From: Gammaproteobacteria bacterium
Lineage (GTDB): Bacteria > Pseudomonadota > Gammaproteobacteria > Acidiferrobacterales > Sulfurifustaceae
DNA length: 35,630 nucleotides
Reading direction: 5' to 3'
Assembly: GCA_016199745.1 (NCBI GenBank)
Contig: JACQFZ010000064.1
Coordinates: 1-35,630 of the forward strand
The position numbers were made by a program, and so were the translations under genes. The notes beneath the pieces were generated by a model. The model ran no database searches. It had not been told where the DNA came from and saw nothing but the letters and a program-made list of their open reading frames with translations. This document shows, piece after piece, positions 15,888 to 24,667 of this stretch. Each line of letters begins with the position of its first letter. Positions within the stretch are counted from its first letter, which is position 1.

Positions 15888-17753
15888 ATGGCAACCGATC
15901 TGCAACAGACGATCAAGGACTTGCCTTCGGGCCCCGGGGTGTATCGTTTGTTGGATGCCAAAGGCGAGGTGCTGTACGTCGGCAAGGCGCGTTCGCTGCG
16001 CAAGCGCGTGAGCAGCTATTTTCGTCCGACCGGGCAGGCGTTATCGCCGAAGATTCAGGCGCTGGTCAGTCATACCACCGCCATCGAAGTGACGCTGACG
16101 CACACCGAAAGCGAAGCGTTGCTGCTCGAAAACAATCTCATCAAGTCGCTGCGGCCGCGGTACAACATCATGCTGCGCGACGACAAGAGTTATCCGTACA
16201 TTCTCGTGGCCGAGACGCAGGAATTTCCGCGGCTCGCATTTCATCGCGGGGCGAAGCGCGAGAAGGGTAGATACTTCGGACCGTATCCGTCGGCTTCTAC
16301 CGTCCGCGAGAGTCTCAACCTGCTGCAAAAAGTATTTCCCGTTCGTCAATGCGAAGACACGTTCTTTCGTAATCGCTCGCGGCCGTGTCTGCAATATCAA
16401 ATCAAACGCTGTTCGGCACCGTGCGTCGGACTGATCGATCGTGAGCATTACTTACAGGACGTACGCCACGCGACGCTGTTCTTGGAAGGCAAAAGCCGAA
16501 TCGTCATCGAAGAGATGGTGAAGCGGATGGAACAGGCGGCGGTCAGCGAAGATTTCGAGGCGGCGGCGCTGTATCGCGACCGCATCGCCGCACTGAAGCG
16601 CGTGCAAGAGCGTCAATACATCACCGGCAAGGGCGGCGACGCCGATGTGTTTGCGGTCGCCAGCAACACCGATATGACTTGCATCCAGGCAACGTTCATT
16701 CGCGGCGGGCTCAACCTCGGATCGAAAATCTTTTTTCCGAAGGCGGGACAAGAATCGACGCCGGAAGAAATCATGGCGGCGTTCTTGCCGCAGTATTACC
16801 TCAACGCTGCCGGCGCCGCCGGCAAGCCAATTCCGGAACGCGTCTATCTCAGCCATACCGTCGAAGACCGCGTGACGATGGAGCAGGTGTTTACGCAATT
16901 GGCCGGGCGCAACGTCGCGATTGTTGCCGGCGGTGCCGTGCGCGGTGCGCCGCGCCGCTGGGTGGAAATGGCGCAGGTCAACGCCGCTGAAGAGCTGCGT
17001 CGTGCCGTGCACAGCCGCCTCAATCTCGAGGCGCGTTTCGAGGCGTTGCGGGAAGCGTTGGCGATGGATGTAGTACCGGAGCGCGTGGAGTGTTTCGATA
17101 TTAGTCACACCATGGGCGAAGCGACCGTTGCCTCCTGTGTCGTGTTCGACCATAGCGGGCCGGTCAAGTCGGACTATCGACGCTTCAACATTGAAGGTAT
17201 CGAGCCGGGCGACGACTACGGCGCGATGACGCAAGCATTAACCCGACGTTACCGGCGGGTGAAAGAAGGCGAGGGCCGTGTGCCTGACCTGTTGTTAGTC
17301 GATGGCGGTAAAGGACAGGTGGCGGCGGCCGAGGCAGTCTTAAATGAGTTGCAAGTCGAGGGGCTCAAGCTCGTCGGCGTGGCCAAAGGTCGCGAACGCC
17401 GGCCGGGTATGGAGCAGCTTTTCTTGTCCGGGACGGGGGAGGCCACTATACTGCCGGCCGATTCTCCGGCACTGCATCTCATCCAGCAAATTCGCGACGA
17501 GGCACACCGCTTCGCGATTACCGGCCACCGCCAACGGCGCGGCCGCGCGCGAACGACGTCACCGCTGGAGAGCATTCCTGGCATCGGCGATAAACGTCGG
17601 CAAGCGTTGCTAAAAAATTTAGGCGGAATGCGCGAGGTAGCACGCGCCGGTGTGGAAGATCTGGCGCGAATCCCTGGCATTAGCCCGGATCTGGCGCGGC
17701 GTATTTATGATGCGTTTCACGGGGACGCCTCGCACGAGCAGGAACAGCAATAA
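15888..17753 (+). CDS. uvrC: Excinuclease ABC subunit C
   Basis: The 621-residue product is full length. Domains in order: GIY-YIG nuclease near the N-terminus (GPGVYRLLDAKGEVLYVGKA) for the 3' incision; a Cys-containing region (CLQYQIKRCSAPC); the UVR motif near 200-235 that contacts UvrB; the RNase H-like C-terminal nuclease with ECFDISHTMGEATVAS and LLLVDGGKGQ for the 5' incision; and a final tandem helix-hairpin-helix (SIPGIGDKRRQALLKNLGG). It completes UvrABC nucleotide excision repair. The stop overlaps the pgsA start by one base. Confidence 0.96.
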   Translation: MATDLQQTIKDLPSGPGVYRLLDAKGEVLYVGKARSLRKRVSSYFRPTGQALSPKIQALVSHTTAIEVTLTHTESEALLLENNLIKSLRPRYNIMLRDDKSYPYILVAETQEFPRLAFHRGAKREKGRYFGPYPSASTVRESLNLLQKVFPVRQCEDTFFRNRSRPCLQYQIKRCSAPCVGLIDREHYLQDVRHATLFLEGKSRIVIEEMVKRMEQAAVSEDFEAAALYRDRIAALKRVQERQYITGKGGDADVFAVASNTDMTCIQATFIRGGLNLGSKIFFPKAGQESTPEEIMAAFLPQYYLNAAGAAGKPIPERVYLSHTVEDRVTMEQVFTQLAGRNVAIVAGGAVRGAPRRWVEMAQVNAAEELRRAVHSRLNLEARFEALREALAMDVVPERVECFDISHTMGEATVASCVVFDHSGPVKSDYRRFNIEGIEPGDDYGAMTQALTRRYRRVKEGEGRVPDLLLVDGGKGQVAAAEAVLNELQVEGLKLVGVAKGRERRPGMEQLFLSGTGEATILPADSPALHLIQQIRDEAHRFAITGHRQRRGRARTTSPLESIPGIGDKRRQALLKNLGGMREVARAGVEDLARIPGISPDLARRIYDAFHGDASHEQEQQ

Positions 17754-18343
17754 TGATATGGAATGCTCCTAATCTCCTCACGCTGTTGCGGCTCTTTCTT
17801 ATTCCGCTATTTATCATTGCGTACTACCTACCGTGGAAATACGCGCACGAGTTGGCGACGACGCTATTCGTCATCGCTGCCCTGACCGATTGGTTGGATG
17901 GTTATCTGGCGCGTCGCCTGCAACAGCTGTCGTCGTTCGGTGCGTTTCTCGATCCAGTCGCCGATAAGCTGATGGTCGCCGCCGCTTTAGTCATGTTGGT
18001 GGCGGATCCGAGTATTACGGCGAATGTTTTTGACGGTCGCGTGTTTGCGATTGTCGTGCTCGTGATCATCGGCCGTGAGATCACTGTCTCGGCGCTGCGC
18101 GAGTGGATGGCCGAAATCGGCAAGCGTTCGCGCATTGCGGTTTCCTTCGTCGGCAAGATCAAGACCACCGCCCAGATGCTGGCGATTCCGTTCCTGTTGT
18201 GGCGCGACCCGTTGTGGGGATTGCCGACCCTGCGTACCGGCGAAGTCCTGCTCTACATCGCCGCCGGGCTGACGTTATGGTCCATGTTGATCTATTTAAA
18301 GACCGCCTGGGCCTATTTAATGGCGCCGGAGCAGGATAAATGA
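17753..18343 (+). CDS. pgsA: CDP-diacylglycerol-glycerol-3-phosphate 3-phosphatidyltransferase
   Basis: The 196-residue membrane protein has the CDP-alcohol phosphatidyltransferase signature DWLDGYLARRLQ ... FGAFLDPVADKL, with all four Asp of the D-x2-DG-x2-AR-x8-G-x3-D-x3-D pattern. There are about five hydrophobic helices. It makes phosphatidylglycerol phosphate from CDP-diacylglycerol and glycerol-3-phosphate. The ATG overlaps the uvrC stop (TAATG). The order uvrC-pgsA followed by tRNA genes is common in gammaproteobacteria. Confidence 0.95.
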   Translation: MIWNAPNLLTLLRLFLIPLFIIAYYLPWKYAHELATTLFVIAALTDWLDGYLARRLQQLSSFGAFLDPVADKLMVAAALVMLVADPSITANVFDGRVFAIVVLVIIGREITVSALREWMAEIGKRSRIAVSFVGKIKTTAQMLAIPFLLWRDPLWGLPTLRTGEVLLYIAAGLTLWSMLIYLKTAWAYLMAPEQDK

Positions 18344-18396
18344 CCGCCGGCAAGCGCTAAGACAAGAAATAGTCAGCGAAAAATGCTGTCACTGGC

Positions 18397-18425
18397 TTGA
18401 ACCCGGCCGGTGTCCTGCTTAAAAT
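18397..18425 (+). promoter_or_regulatory. Sigma-70 promoter of tRNA-Gly
   Basis: TTGAAC (18397-18402), a 17-base spacer and TAAAAT (18420-18425) lie 13 bp before the tRNA-Gly. The spacing is ideal. A GC-rich stretch after the -10 box fits a stable-RNA promoter. Confidence 0.72.
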
Positions 18426-18438
18426 GGCGACCTTCTTC

Positions 18439-18514
18439 GCGGGCATAGCTCAGTTGGTAGAGCGCAACCTTGCCAAGGTTGAGGTCGGGAGTTCGAGCCT
18501 CCTTGCCCGCTCCA
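18439..18514 (+). tRNA. tRNA-Gly (GCC)
   Basis: The acceptor stem GCGGGCA pairs with TGCCCGC, followed by T and an encoded CCA. The D-loop has AGCTCAGTTGGTAGAGC. The anticodon loop CTTGCCAAG shows GCC, and the T-loop is GTTCGAGCC. All arms fold. Confidence 0.97.
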
Positions 18515-18596
18515 TATCCCCAAGGGGAGGCCTAAATGTCCTCCCCGTTTCTTTAGCGGTTCTAAAAGGTCCATGCCGGGGCTTTTTGGCTTGTTC

Positions 18597-18670
18597 GGCT
18601 GGGTGGCAGAGTGGTTATGCAGCGGCCTGCAAAGCCGTGTACGCCGGTTCGATTCCGACCCCAGCCTCCA
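18597..18670 (+). tRNA. tRNA-Cys (GCA)
   Basis: The acceptor stem GGCTGGG pairs with CCCAGCC, followed by T and an encoded CCA. The anticodon arm GCGGC-CTGCAAA-GCCGT shows GCA. The T-arm has GGTTCGATTCC. Confidence 0.96.
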
Positions 18671-18755
18671 TTCTCACCCGATGACAGCCCTAAGCGCTGT
18701 GTTATCCTTCGAATACCAGCGTTAAATGGTATTAACGTAACGGGCGAGAGACAGT

Positions 18756-18926
18756 ATGCGGATAATGACCAAAAAACAAAAAGACATCCTCGGGCGCTTG
18801 CTAAGGCTCGCCAATGGCGATGTCTTATTGGTCGAACGCGCGCTGCGCCGGTTCTCGGATAAGCCCGGCAGCTCCAAAGAGCTTGTGCAGTTTATTAAAG
18901 ATAACGCCCCGAAGAAGGCTGCCTAG
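18756..18926 (+). CDS. Small conserved-looking protein of unknown function, 56 residues
   Basis: ATG 18756 opens a frame of 56 codons with normal composition: MRIMTKKQKDILGRLLRLAN, then GDVLLVERALRRFSDK and a basic end with APKKAA. It looks like a compact helical, partly basic protein. GGGCGAGAGA upstream is only a weak ribosome site, and ATG 18765 is an alternative start. It sits between tRNA-Cys and the DUF6338-like gene on the same strand. I do not recognise a family. Confidence 0.6.
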   Translation: MRIMTKKQKDILGRLLRLANGDVLLVERALRRFSDKPGSSKELVQFIKDNAPKKAA

Positions 18927-18940
18927 TTTAGTTCCCGCCC

Positions 18941-19762
18941 GTGTCCCTGGCATGGACAAGTCTCGCTGTCCTGATAATGTTGTTTCCCGGCGTTCTGTTC
19001 TTTTTTGGCCTGTATTTCGAAGAACGCGCCTCGCGCGAAACCATCCAGGCCGGCCTACTGTTTGAGCTGACGTTTGTCGCGCTCGTTTCGCTCGCCGTTC
19101 ACGCCACCGGCTTTTTGATAGCCTCGTTCGGCTGCAACATCGGCATTCCTTGCATCAACCTCGAATACGTTTTTGCCGCCTTGCAAATGCAGGGGGCCAA
19201 CAATATTTCGGTCGCCGACCTCAGTGCCAATATCGGCGAAAATGTCGGTTGGATCTTTGTTTATTTGTTCGTCACCAGTACCGTCGGTTTCATCGCCGGC
19301 TGGCGCACCGGCGTCCGTATTATCAACGGCTCGCTGCCGCGCTTGGCGGTGCACAGTTGGATTTATGACCTGGTCGCGTCCGACGACCACTACATCATCG
19401 CCCACGTGCTGACCCACCTAAAATATGAGAACCGCGCGGTCGTCTATCGCGGCTTTCTCGAAGAATACTATTTCACCAAGGATGGCAAGATTTCCTACCT
19501 CGTGCTGTCGCAGTGCTCGCGTTATTACCTGGTTCTGGAAAAGGACGCGATCGAAACCAGCGCCATCGAGCACTGGAGCCCGATCGGCGAGACCCATGGC
19601 GTTTTGGCGCAGAACCAGGCGTCGGTAATATCCAGTATCTTCGTCATCGAAGGCGACGACATCAGTAACGTGGTATTTGATCGCGTAAAGTTGCCGGATA
19701 CGGAGGAGGCGTTGGCCGATGTGATTCAACAGGGCGACGATAGTCTTCAACCGCAAGCCTAA
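18941..19762 (+). CDS. DUF6338-like membrane protein
   Basis: The GTG-start product has 273 residues. It opens with a hydrophobic helix (LAVLIMLFPGVLFFFGLYFE), a second one around 38-65 (LLFELTFVALVSLAVHATGF) and a third near 103-122 (VGWIFVYLFVTSTVGFIAGW). A cytoplasmic domain follows with HSWIYDLVASDD, HVLTHLKYENRAVVYRGFLE and EEYYFTKDGKISYL. This layout fits DUF6338 proteins, whose function is unknown. The gene starts 14 bp after the small upstream gene. Confidence 0.7.
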   Translation: MSLAWTSLAVLIMLFPGVLFFFGLYFEERASRETIQAGLLFELTFVALVSLAVHATGFLIASFGCNIGIPCINLEYVFAALQMQGANNISVADLSANIGENVGWIFVYLFVTSTVGFIAGWRTGVRIINGSLPRLAVHSWIYDLVASDDHYIIAHVLTHLKYENRAVVYRGFLEEYYFTKDGKISYLVLSQCSRYYLVLEKDAIETSAIEHWSPIGETHGVLAQNQASVISSIFVIEGDDISNVVFDRVKLPDTEEALADVIQQGDDSLQPQA

Positions 19763-19786
19763 TCCCTTTACACTTCGCACCCCACA

Positions 19787-19875
19787 GCCCGAGTGGCGAA
19801 ATTGGTAGACGCAACGGACTTAAAATCCGTCGGGGGGAAACCTCCATGCCGGTTCGATTCCGGCCTTGGGCACCA
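19787..19875 (+). tRNA. tRNA-Leu (UAA), integration site of the island
   Basis: The acceptor stem GCCCGAG pairs with CTTGGGC, followed by an encoded ACCA. A long variable arm (CGGGGGGAAACCTCC) marks a class II tRNA, and the anticodon loop CTTAAAA shows TAA. Its 3' part, 19819-19875, is repeated with few changes at 33982-34041. It is therefore the attL end of an island whose insertion kept the tRNA intact. Confidence 0.96.
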
Positions 19876-19886
19876 TTATCAGTAAC

Positions 19887-20154
19887 TTACGCTGCAGCGG
19901 TAGGGTTAACGGTTTCTGTTTTTTCCTGCTGTGACAAATTTGTGCCATTACTGTTTACAACCGTACTGGCGATCTGCTCTGCATAATGGGCCAGGTACTT
20001 CGCCGAGAGTTGGGCATAATGTTTCACCACCTCAACTTCTCATCAATGACATGTTCAACGACATCGTCCGTGATTTCGTCCAAGTAAAGCGCGCCTAAGA
20101 ATTTATTCAGCCAGCGTATACGCTGAAGATCATCCTCAACGGTGCGCGATGCGC
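19887..20154 (-). pseudogene. Tyrosine integrase remnant with internal deletion
   Basis: On the minus strand one frame reads RTVEDDLQRIRWLNKFLG, then DEITDDVVEHVIDEKLR and a stop at 20024-20026. This is the core-binding region typical of phage-type integrases. In a different frame from about 20033 it continues EVVKHYAQLSAKYLAHYAEQ and a tail ending in a TAA at 19887-19889. The HYAxLS segment normally contains or directly follows the catalytic Tyr at the C-terminus. The catalytic core between the two parts (RxxR, HxxR) is missing. The 5' end stops at the end of the permease gene. Confidence 0.8.
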
Positions 20155-20157
20155 GCC

Positions 20158-22254
20158 CTACATTTCGTCATCGGCAACGCCGACATTACCTCGACGCCGA
20201 CACCACCCCTGCACGATACGATCCGACACCATGGCCACCAGCGCGATGGATAACCCCGCGGTGAGACCGAGCCCGGCATCGGCCTTGCCGAGCGCTACGT
20301 ACACGCGCTGACCTAGATCGGTGGTGCCAACCAGCGCCGCGACCGCCAGCATCGACAGCGCCGCCATAATCGTTTGATTCATGCCGAGCAGGATCGATGG
20401 CAACGCCAACGGGAGCTTCACGTGGTAGAGCAGCTGTCGTGGTGTGCATCCCATTTGCCGACCGGCTTCGATGAGCGTCGGCGGCACCGCACGCAGACCG
20501 TGCTCGACGTAGCGGATCGGCGGCACGATCGCGTACAACATGATCGCGATGAGCGCGGTGAATTCGCCGACCTTGAACAACATCAGCGCCGGAATGAGAA
20601 ACACGAACTGTGGCATCGTCTGCAACGCATCGTTAATCGGTCGAAGTGTCGCCGAAACGATTTTGTACCGCGCCGCCGAGGCGCCGAGCAACCCGCCTAC
20701 GATCACGCACAGCAACACCGCGAGCGCGCACAGATACATCGAATGCACGAACGGTTGCCACAATCCGCAGACCAGAATGAAGACTAGGCTCGCCACCGCG
20801 AACGCCGCGACCCTGCGGCCGGCCGCGCGCCACGCGAGCGTGCCGACCATGGCGATGAAGGCCGGCCACGGTAGATCGGCGAGACCGAAATAGAAAATCA
20901 CCGCGGCGATAATCACCATGGACGGCGCCCAGCGACCGCCGCGCGCGTATAAAACGCCGGCGATACCCGATATCGCCAGCACATAGCCGGTCGTCATCGT
21001 CGGCGTCAGTGCGAACCCCCACGCCTGCGATGTTGCCACGCCGACCAAACCGATACGCAGGGGCAGCAGACCGCCGTACATAAAGCCGTTTTTTATCTGT
21101 TCGAACAACCCGGCGTGATGCGCGACGAACGCCATCAGAGCGTCGTTTAATCCCCCCGGGTCGAGCGCGATGGCCTCGGGTGGTGCCGAGAAAGAGTGAG
21201 GCAGGGCACAGAGCGCGGTGGCGAGGAGCGCCGCCGCCAAGTACACCCAGCGCCCGCGGCGCGGCGTTGACCGGCGCGCCTGCGATTTGCGTTGCTCGGC
21301 GAAGCCGCTCGTGATGCGATCGATCAACATCGCCAACAACGCGATGACCGATCCCGAGAGCACGCTCTGGCCGAACTCGGCTTTGCGCATGGCGCTCAAC
21401 ACTTCCCAGCCGATGTCATCGAAGCCGCCGATGATGGCGGCGATGATCACCATGCTAAAGATCGCCATGGTTGTCTGATTGATCCCGACTAGAATCTGTG
21501 GCATCGCGGTCGGCAGCTCGACGTAGAAAAATTTTTGCCAGGAGCTGGCGCCCGCCATGCTGCCGGCTTCTCTTATCGATATCGGCACTTCTTGCAATCC
21601 AAGCAGCGTGTTGCGCACCATCGGCGGGATCGCGTACAGCGCGCTGGCGATGAGACCGACCACTGGGCCGAAGCCGAACAACAGCAACAACGGGATCAGA
21701 TAAGCGAACGAGGGCATCGTCTGCATAACGTCGAGCACGGCTTCGATCGCCGAACGCAGGCGGGCGAGTCGCTGCGCCGCGACACCGGCGGCGAAGCCGA
21801 GCGCGACCGAGATCGGCACCGCGAGCAGTACCAGCGTCAATGTGTTCATGCTTTGACGCCAATAGCCGCTCGCGAGGAGATACGCCGATACCGCCATCGC
21901 AAACATCAACAACCGCCATCCACCGGCGCGTAACGCGAGTGCCCCGATGATCACGACCGCCGCCGGCCACGGCAGCCATTGTAATCCGGCCTGCAGATAG
22001 TGCATCGGCACATGCAACGCCCCGGCCGACGCGCGAAAGAACGGCTGCGACGGCGCGATCACGCGATCGATCGCCACGTTGAGCCACGCGGCGATCGGCG
22101 GCATCCACTCCGTCGGATAGTCCACGAGCCACGGATAACGCGCGCGCGCCAGAATCGTGACGGCAATGAAGATCAGAAGCGCAGGCGCGATCCATCGATG
22201 CCGATCCATGCGACGCCCTACGGTAACGAAGAGCCGATCCGCCGCCACGGTCAC
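20158..22254 (-). CDS. Double-length ProW-type ABC permease (quaternary amine transporter)
   Basis: The protein holds two binding-protein-dependent permease domains in one chain. The first domain has SIREAGSMAGASSWQKFFYVE and the second has LIEAGRQMGCTPRQLLYHVK; both are the EAA loops that dock on the ATPase. MQTMPSFAYLIP and LQTMPQFVFLIP repeat the same helix in each half. ProW/OpuAB permeases normally have one such domain and dimerise; here the dimer is covalent. I favour GTG 22254, which overlaps the ATPase stop (GTGA); ATG 22209 is an alternative start. It imports glycine-betaine-like compounds by family; the real substrate is unknown. Confidence 0.88.
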   Translation of the reverse strand: MTVAADRLFVTVGRRMDRHRWIAPALLIFIAVTILARARYPWLVDYPTEWMPPIAAWLNVAIDRVIAPSQPFFRASAGALHVPMHYLQAGLQWLPWPAAVVIIGALALRAGGWRLLMFAMAVSAYLLASGYWRQSMNTLTLVLLAVPISVALGFAAGVAAQRLARLRSAIEAVLDVMQTMPSFAYLIPLLLLFGFGPVVGLIASALYAIPPMVRNTLLGLQEVPISIREAGSMAGASSWQKFFYVELPTAMPQILVGINQTTMAIFSMVIIAAIIGGFDDIGWEVLSAMRKAEFGQSVLSGSVIALLAMLIDRITSGFAEQRKSQARRSTPRRGRWVYLAAALLATALCALPHSFSAPPEAIALDPGGLNDALMAFVAHHAGLFEQIKNGFMYGGLLPLRIGLVGVATSQAWGFALTPTMTTGYVLAISGIAGVLYARGGRWAPSMVIIAAVIFYFGLADLPWPAFIAMVGTLAWRAAGRRVAAFAVASLVFILVCGLWQPFVHSMYLCALAVLLCVIVGGLLGASAARYKIVSATLRPINDALQTMPQFVFLIPALMLFKVGEFTALIAIMLYAIVPPIRYVEHGLRAVPPTLIEAGRQMGCTPRQLLYHVKLPLALPSILLGMNQTIMAALSMLAVAALVGTTDLGQRVYVALGKADAGLGLTAGLSIALVAMVSDRIVQGWCRRRGNVGVADDEM

Positions 22255-23333
22255 GGACGCACTCCGCGGTCGCGTGCCAGCACGCGCGCGACCGCGGATG
22301 CATGCACGTGCCCGAGGCAACGTCGCTCGGCATCGATCACTGCAAACGATCGCATGCCGGCGGCAATGCGCATAACGAGATCATCGAGTGTCGTCTCGGG
22401 CGCCACGTCGTCGATCGCGTAGGACAGGTGACCCGCAGGTTCCATGACGTCGCGCGCCGTCATCACCTGCGCCAGCGGCACCTGGCGAGTGAATTCCGCG
22501 ACACACGCGTTCGCCGGTCGCAACACGATGTCCGCCGGCGCGCCGATCTGGATCACGCGCCCGTCGCGCATGATCGCAATGCGATCCGCCAGACGGAACG
22601 CCTCGAGGATATCATGGGTGATGAAGACTATCGTTTTGTGCAGCAATTGTTGCAGCCGCAGGAATTCATCCTGCAACTGCGTACGGATCAACGGGTCGAG
22701 CGCGGAGAACGGCTCGTCGAGAAACCAGAGGTCGGGCTCCACGGCGAGCGAGCGCGCGATGCCCACACGTTGTTGCTCGCCGCCCGACAATTGATGTGGG
22801 AACGCGTGCTCGCGACCGCTTAAGCCCACAAGCTTCGCCATCTCGCGCGCACGCACGTGGCGCTCGGCCGCCGGTTCGCCGCGCATGCGCAGCGGAAACG
22901 CAATGTTGTCGAGCACGTTCAGATGCGGCAGCAGACCGAAGCTCTGAAACACCATGCCCATCGAACGCCGTCGCAGATCGATCAGACGACGCTCGCTCGC
23001 TGCCTGCAGGTCCTCGCCGTCGAGATACATATGGCCAGCGGTCGGTTCCACCAACCGCGACAGACAGCGAACTACGGTCGACTTACCAGAACCGGACAGA
23101 CCCATGATGACGAAAATTTCGCCGACGTGAACGTCGAAACTGACATCGGCGACCGCGGCCAGGTGTTTGTCATCGAACAAGTCCAGGTATTTGTTGTCGC
23201 TGGCGCTTCGTGACGGCGACCCGGCGCCGTTCTCGCAAACGATGCCGTGACGCTTTATGAATTCGTCCGGATTGGGTCCATAGACCTTCCAAAGATGACG
23301 ACACGACAACTTTACCGCGCTCGTCTTGGTCAT
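22251..23333 (-). CDS. ProV-type ABC transporter ATP-binding protein
   Basis: The 360-residue ATPase has Walker A GLSGSGKST, Q-loop MVFQSFGLLPH, signature LSGGEQQRVGIARSLA, Walker B LWFLDEPFSALDP and switch His in FITHD. The N-terminal LWKVYGPNPDEFI and the long first helix are typical of ProV/OpuAA. The C-terminus (about 290-360) looks like a degenerate CBS region (DVAPETTLDDLVMRIA), which in relatives senses ionic strength. It starts 6 bp after the binding-protein gene stops and overlaps the permease start by 4 bases, forming one operon. Confidence 0.93.
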   Translation of the reverse strand: MTKTSAVKLSCRHLWKVYGPNPDEFIKRHGIVCENGAGSPSRSASDNKYLDLFDDKHLAAVADVSFDVHVGEIFVIMGLSGSGKSTVVRCLSRLVEPTAGHMYLDGEDLQAASERRLIDLRRRSMGMVFQSFGLLPHLNVLDNIAFPLRMRGEPAAERHVRAREMAKLVGLSGREHAFPHQLSGGEQQRVGIARSLAVEPDLWFLDEPFSALDPLIRTQLQDEFLRLQQLLHKTIVFITHDILEAFRLADRIAIMRDGRVIQIGAPADIVLRPANACVAEFTRQVPLAQVMTARDVMEPAGHLSYAIDDVAPETTLDDLVMRIAAGMRSFAVIDAERRCLGHVHASAVARVLARDRGVRP

Positions 23334-23339
23334 CGTGCG

Positions 23340-24278
23340 CTACTGTGCGGCCACTGCCGTCCAGCGCTTCCAGCGCGATTCGTTCTTGTCGAGCCACTCC
23401 TTGGTAACGGTCTCGAGCTTTTCGTTCTTTTTGTCGATGCGCAGCATCATCTGTTGCTGCTCGGTGGCGTCTATCTTGAAGTTCTTCAACACCTCGTACG
23501 CCGCCGGCCATTTTTTTGCGAACCCGGACCAAGTGATTTTGTCGACCAGCGGGGGAGTGATGCACTCGGTGTTATTGTTTTGGTCGCACGGTGGCATCTT
23601 GACCCAATCGACATCGACTTCCGCCAACACCCATTGGGGTGCCCAGAACATCATGATCAACGGCTTCTTCGCCGCGACCGCGGATCGCAGCTCCGCCACC
23701 AGCGCGCCTTCCGAGCCGGCGGGGATCGGCGTCAGCGGGAGTTTTGCATTTTTAATGATCGCGGCGCTACGTGAGCCCCAGTCGGCCGGATAGTCGAGCA
23801 GGCGGCCGTTGGGCAATGTGTCCGGCATCGACAGCGCCTGAACGCACTCGGGTTTTTTCAACGCACTCCAGTCGGGTAACCCTGGACAGATCTGTTTCAT
23901 GTAGCTTGGGAAGATCCAACCTTCTTTGGTTTGTAACCCAAGACTGCCGAGATCTTCAATTTTCTTTTCCGCCAGCACTTTCGGGAAAATATCGCCGACG
24001 TTGTTCATCCAAATTTCCAGCGATGCATCGATCGATCCGTCCGCAAGGCCGGAGAATTGCGGAAAGTTGCCGGCGGTGACGTATTCGACCTTGTAGCCCA
24101 TCTTGCGCAATATCTCACCGGCGATGCGGGTCGTGACGTGTTGCCCGGTCCATTCCAACATCGCCAAGCGGATCGGCTCGTCCTTCGCGCCGAGCTCGGC
24201 GCCGACGGCGTTGACGCATAGACAGAAGGTGGCTGCAGCGACGGCGATGCAGTGGATGAATTTCAAATGGATACGCAT
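23340..24278 (-). CDS. ProX/OpuAC-type substrate-binding protein, copy 1
   Basis: The 312-residue product has a signal peptide (FIHCIAVAAATFCLCVNAVGA) and then EPIRLAMLEWTGQHVTTRIA, GYKVEYVTAGNFPQFSGLAD and EIWMNNVGDIFPKVL. This is the OpuAC periplasmic binding fold. Several Trp and Tyr suggest an aromatic cage for a cationic ligand. Cys pairs (ICPGLPDW ... ECVQAL; PPCDQNNNTEC) may form disulfides. It is the first gene of the importer operon. AGGAGGACCAACG precedes the ATG, nearly the same leader as in the two other copies at 24668 and 25740. Confidence 0.92.
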   Translation of the reverse strand: MRIHLKFIHCIAVAAATFCLCVNAVGAELGAKDEPIRLAMLEWTGQHVTTRIAGEILRKMGYKVEYVTAGNFPQFSGLADGSIDASLEIWMNNVGDIFPKVLAEKKIEDLGSLGLQTKEGWIFPSYMKQICPGLPDWSALKKPECVQALSMPDTLPNGRLLDYPADWGSRSAAIIKNAKLPLTPIPAGSEGALVAELRSAVAAKKPLIMMFWAPQWVLAEVDVDWVKMPPCDQNNNTECITPPLVDKITWSGFAKKWPAAYEVLKNFKIDATEQQQMMLRIDKKNEKLETVTKEWLDKNESRWKRWTAVAAQ

Positions 24279-24667
24279 CGTTGGTCCTCCTAAATAGCAT
24301 TATTAGGTGTTTCAAAGCTAGAAACCGCACTTCACCGCTGTCGCGATCGACAGAATCGCGCTGTTGATGAAGATGGGCGCTGGCGGCGAAGCCTTAGAGC
24401 ACCCACATGATGAATATCATGGGCAGACAACCGGGACCGCACAATGTGCCAAAAGACACAATGACGAAGCCGCGGAGCATCTGCTAATACTGAAATCGCC
24501 GCTGAAGGAACTGTTTCCGTTCAGTCTTGTGCTGCGGTTGGTTTTGGTTTCATTGATTTTCATTGGCCGGCACCTAGGCTTAAGAAACTTCGAGTTGTCA
24601 GGGAATTTTTGTGGATTTTAGCGTCGCTTAATCAGTAAACGGGAGTCAGTAAACAGGAGAATCAACG
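24279..24667. other. Divergent intergenic region between binding-protein genes
   Basis: This 389-bp region separates the importer operon (minus strand) from the second binding-protein gene (plus strand). It contains a copy of the 23-base motif at 24447-24469. There is a palindrome CATGAT-GAAT-ATCATG at 24406-24421. At 24501-24534 a short stretch, read on the minus strand as KTERKQFLQ, resembles the end of the LuxR-type regulator (KTERELFLQ). No promoter boxes are clear enough to assign. Confidence 0.5.
24447..24469 (+). promoter_or_regulatory. Candidate operator, copy A
   Basis: TGCCAAAAGACACAATGACG followed by AAG. It matches two sites upstream of the LuxR-type gene and the carboxylase operon (27012-27034 and 27036-27056, minus strand) at nearly every position. 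It lies between the divergent binding-protein genes. Confidence 0.6.

Noticed and set aside
21455-22333. Minus-strand open frame of 292 codons
   Set aside because: Same strand but a different frame inside the permease gene; Arg-rich nonsense composition.
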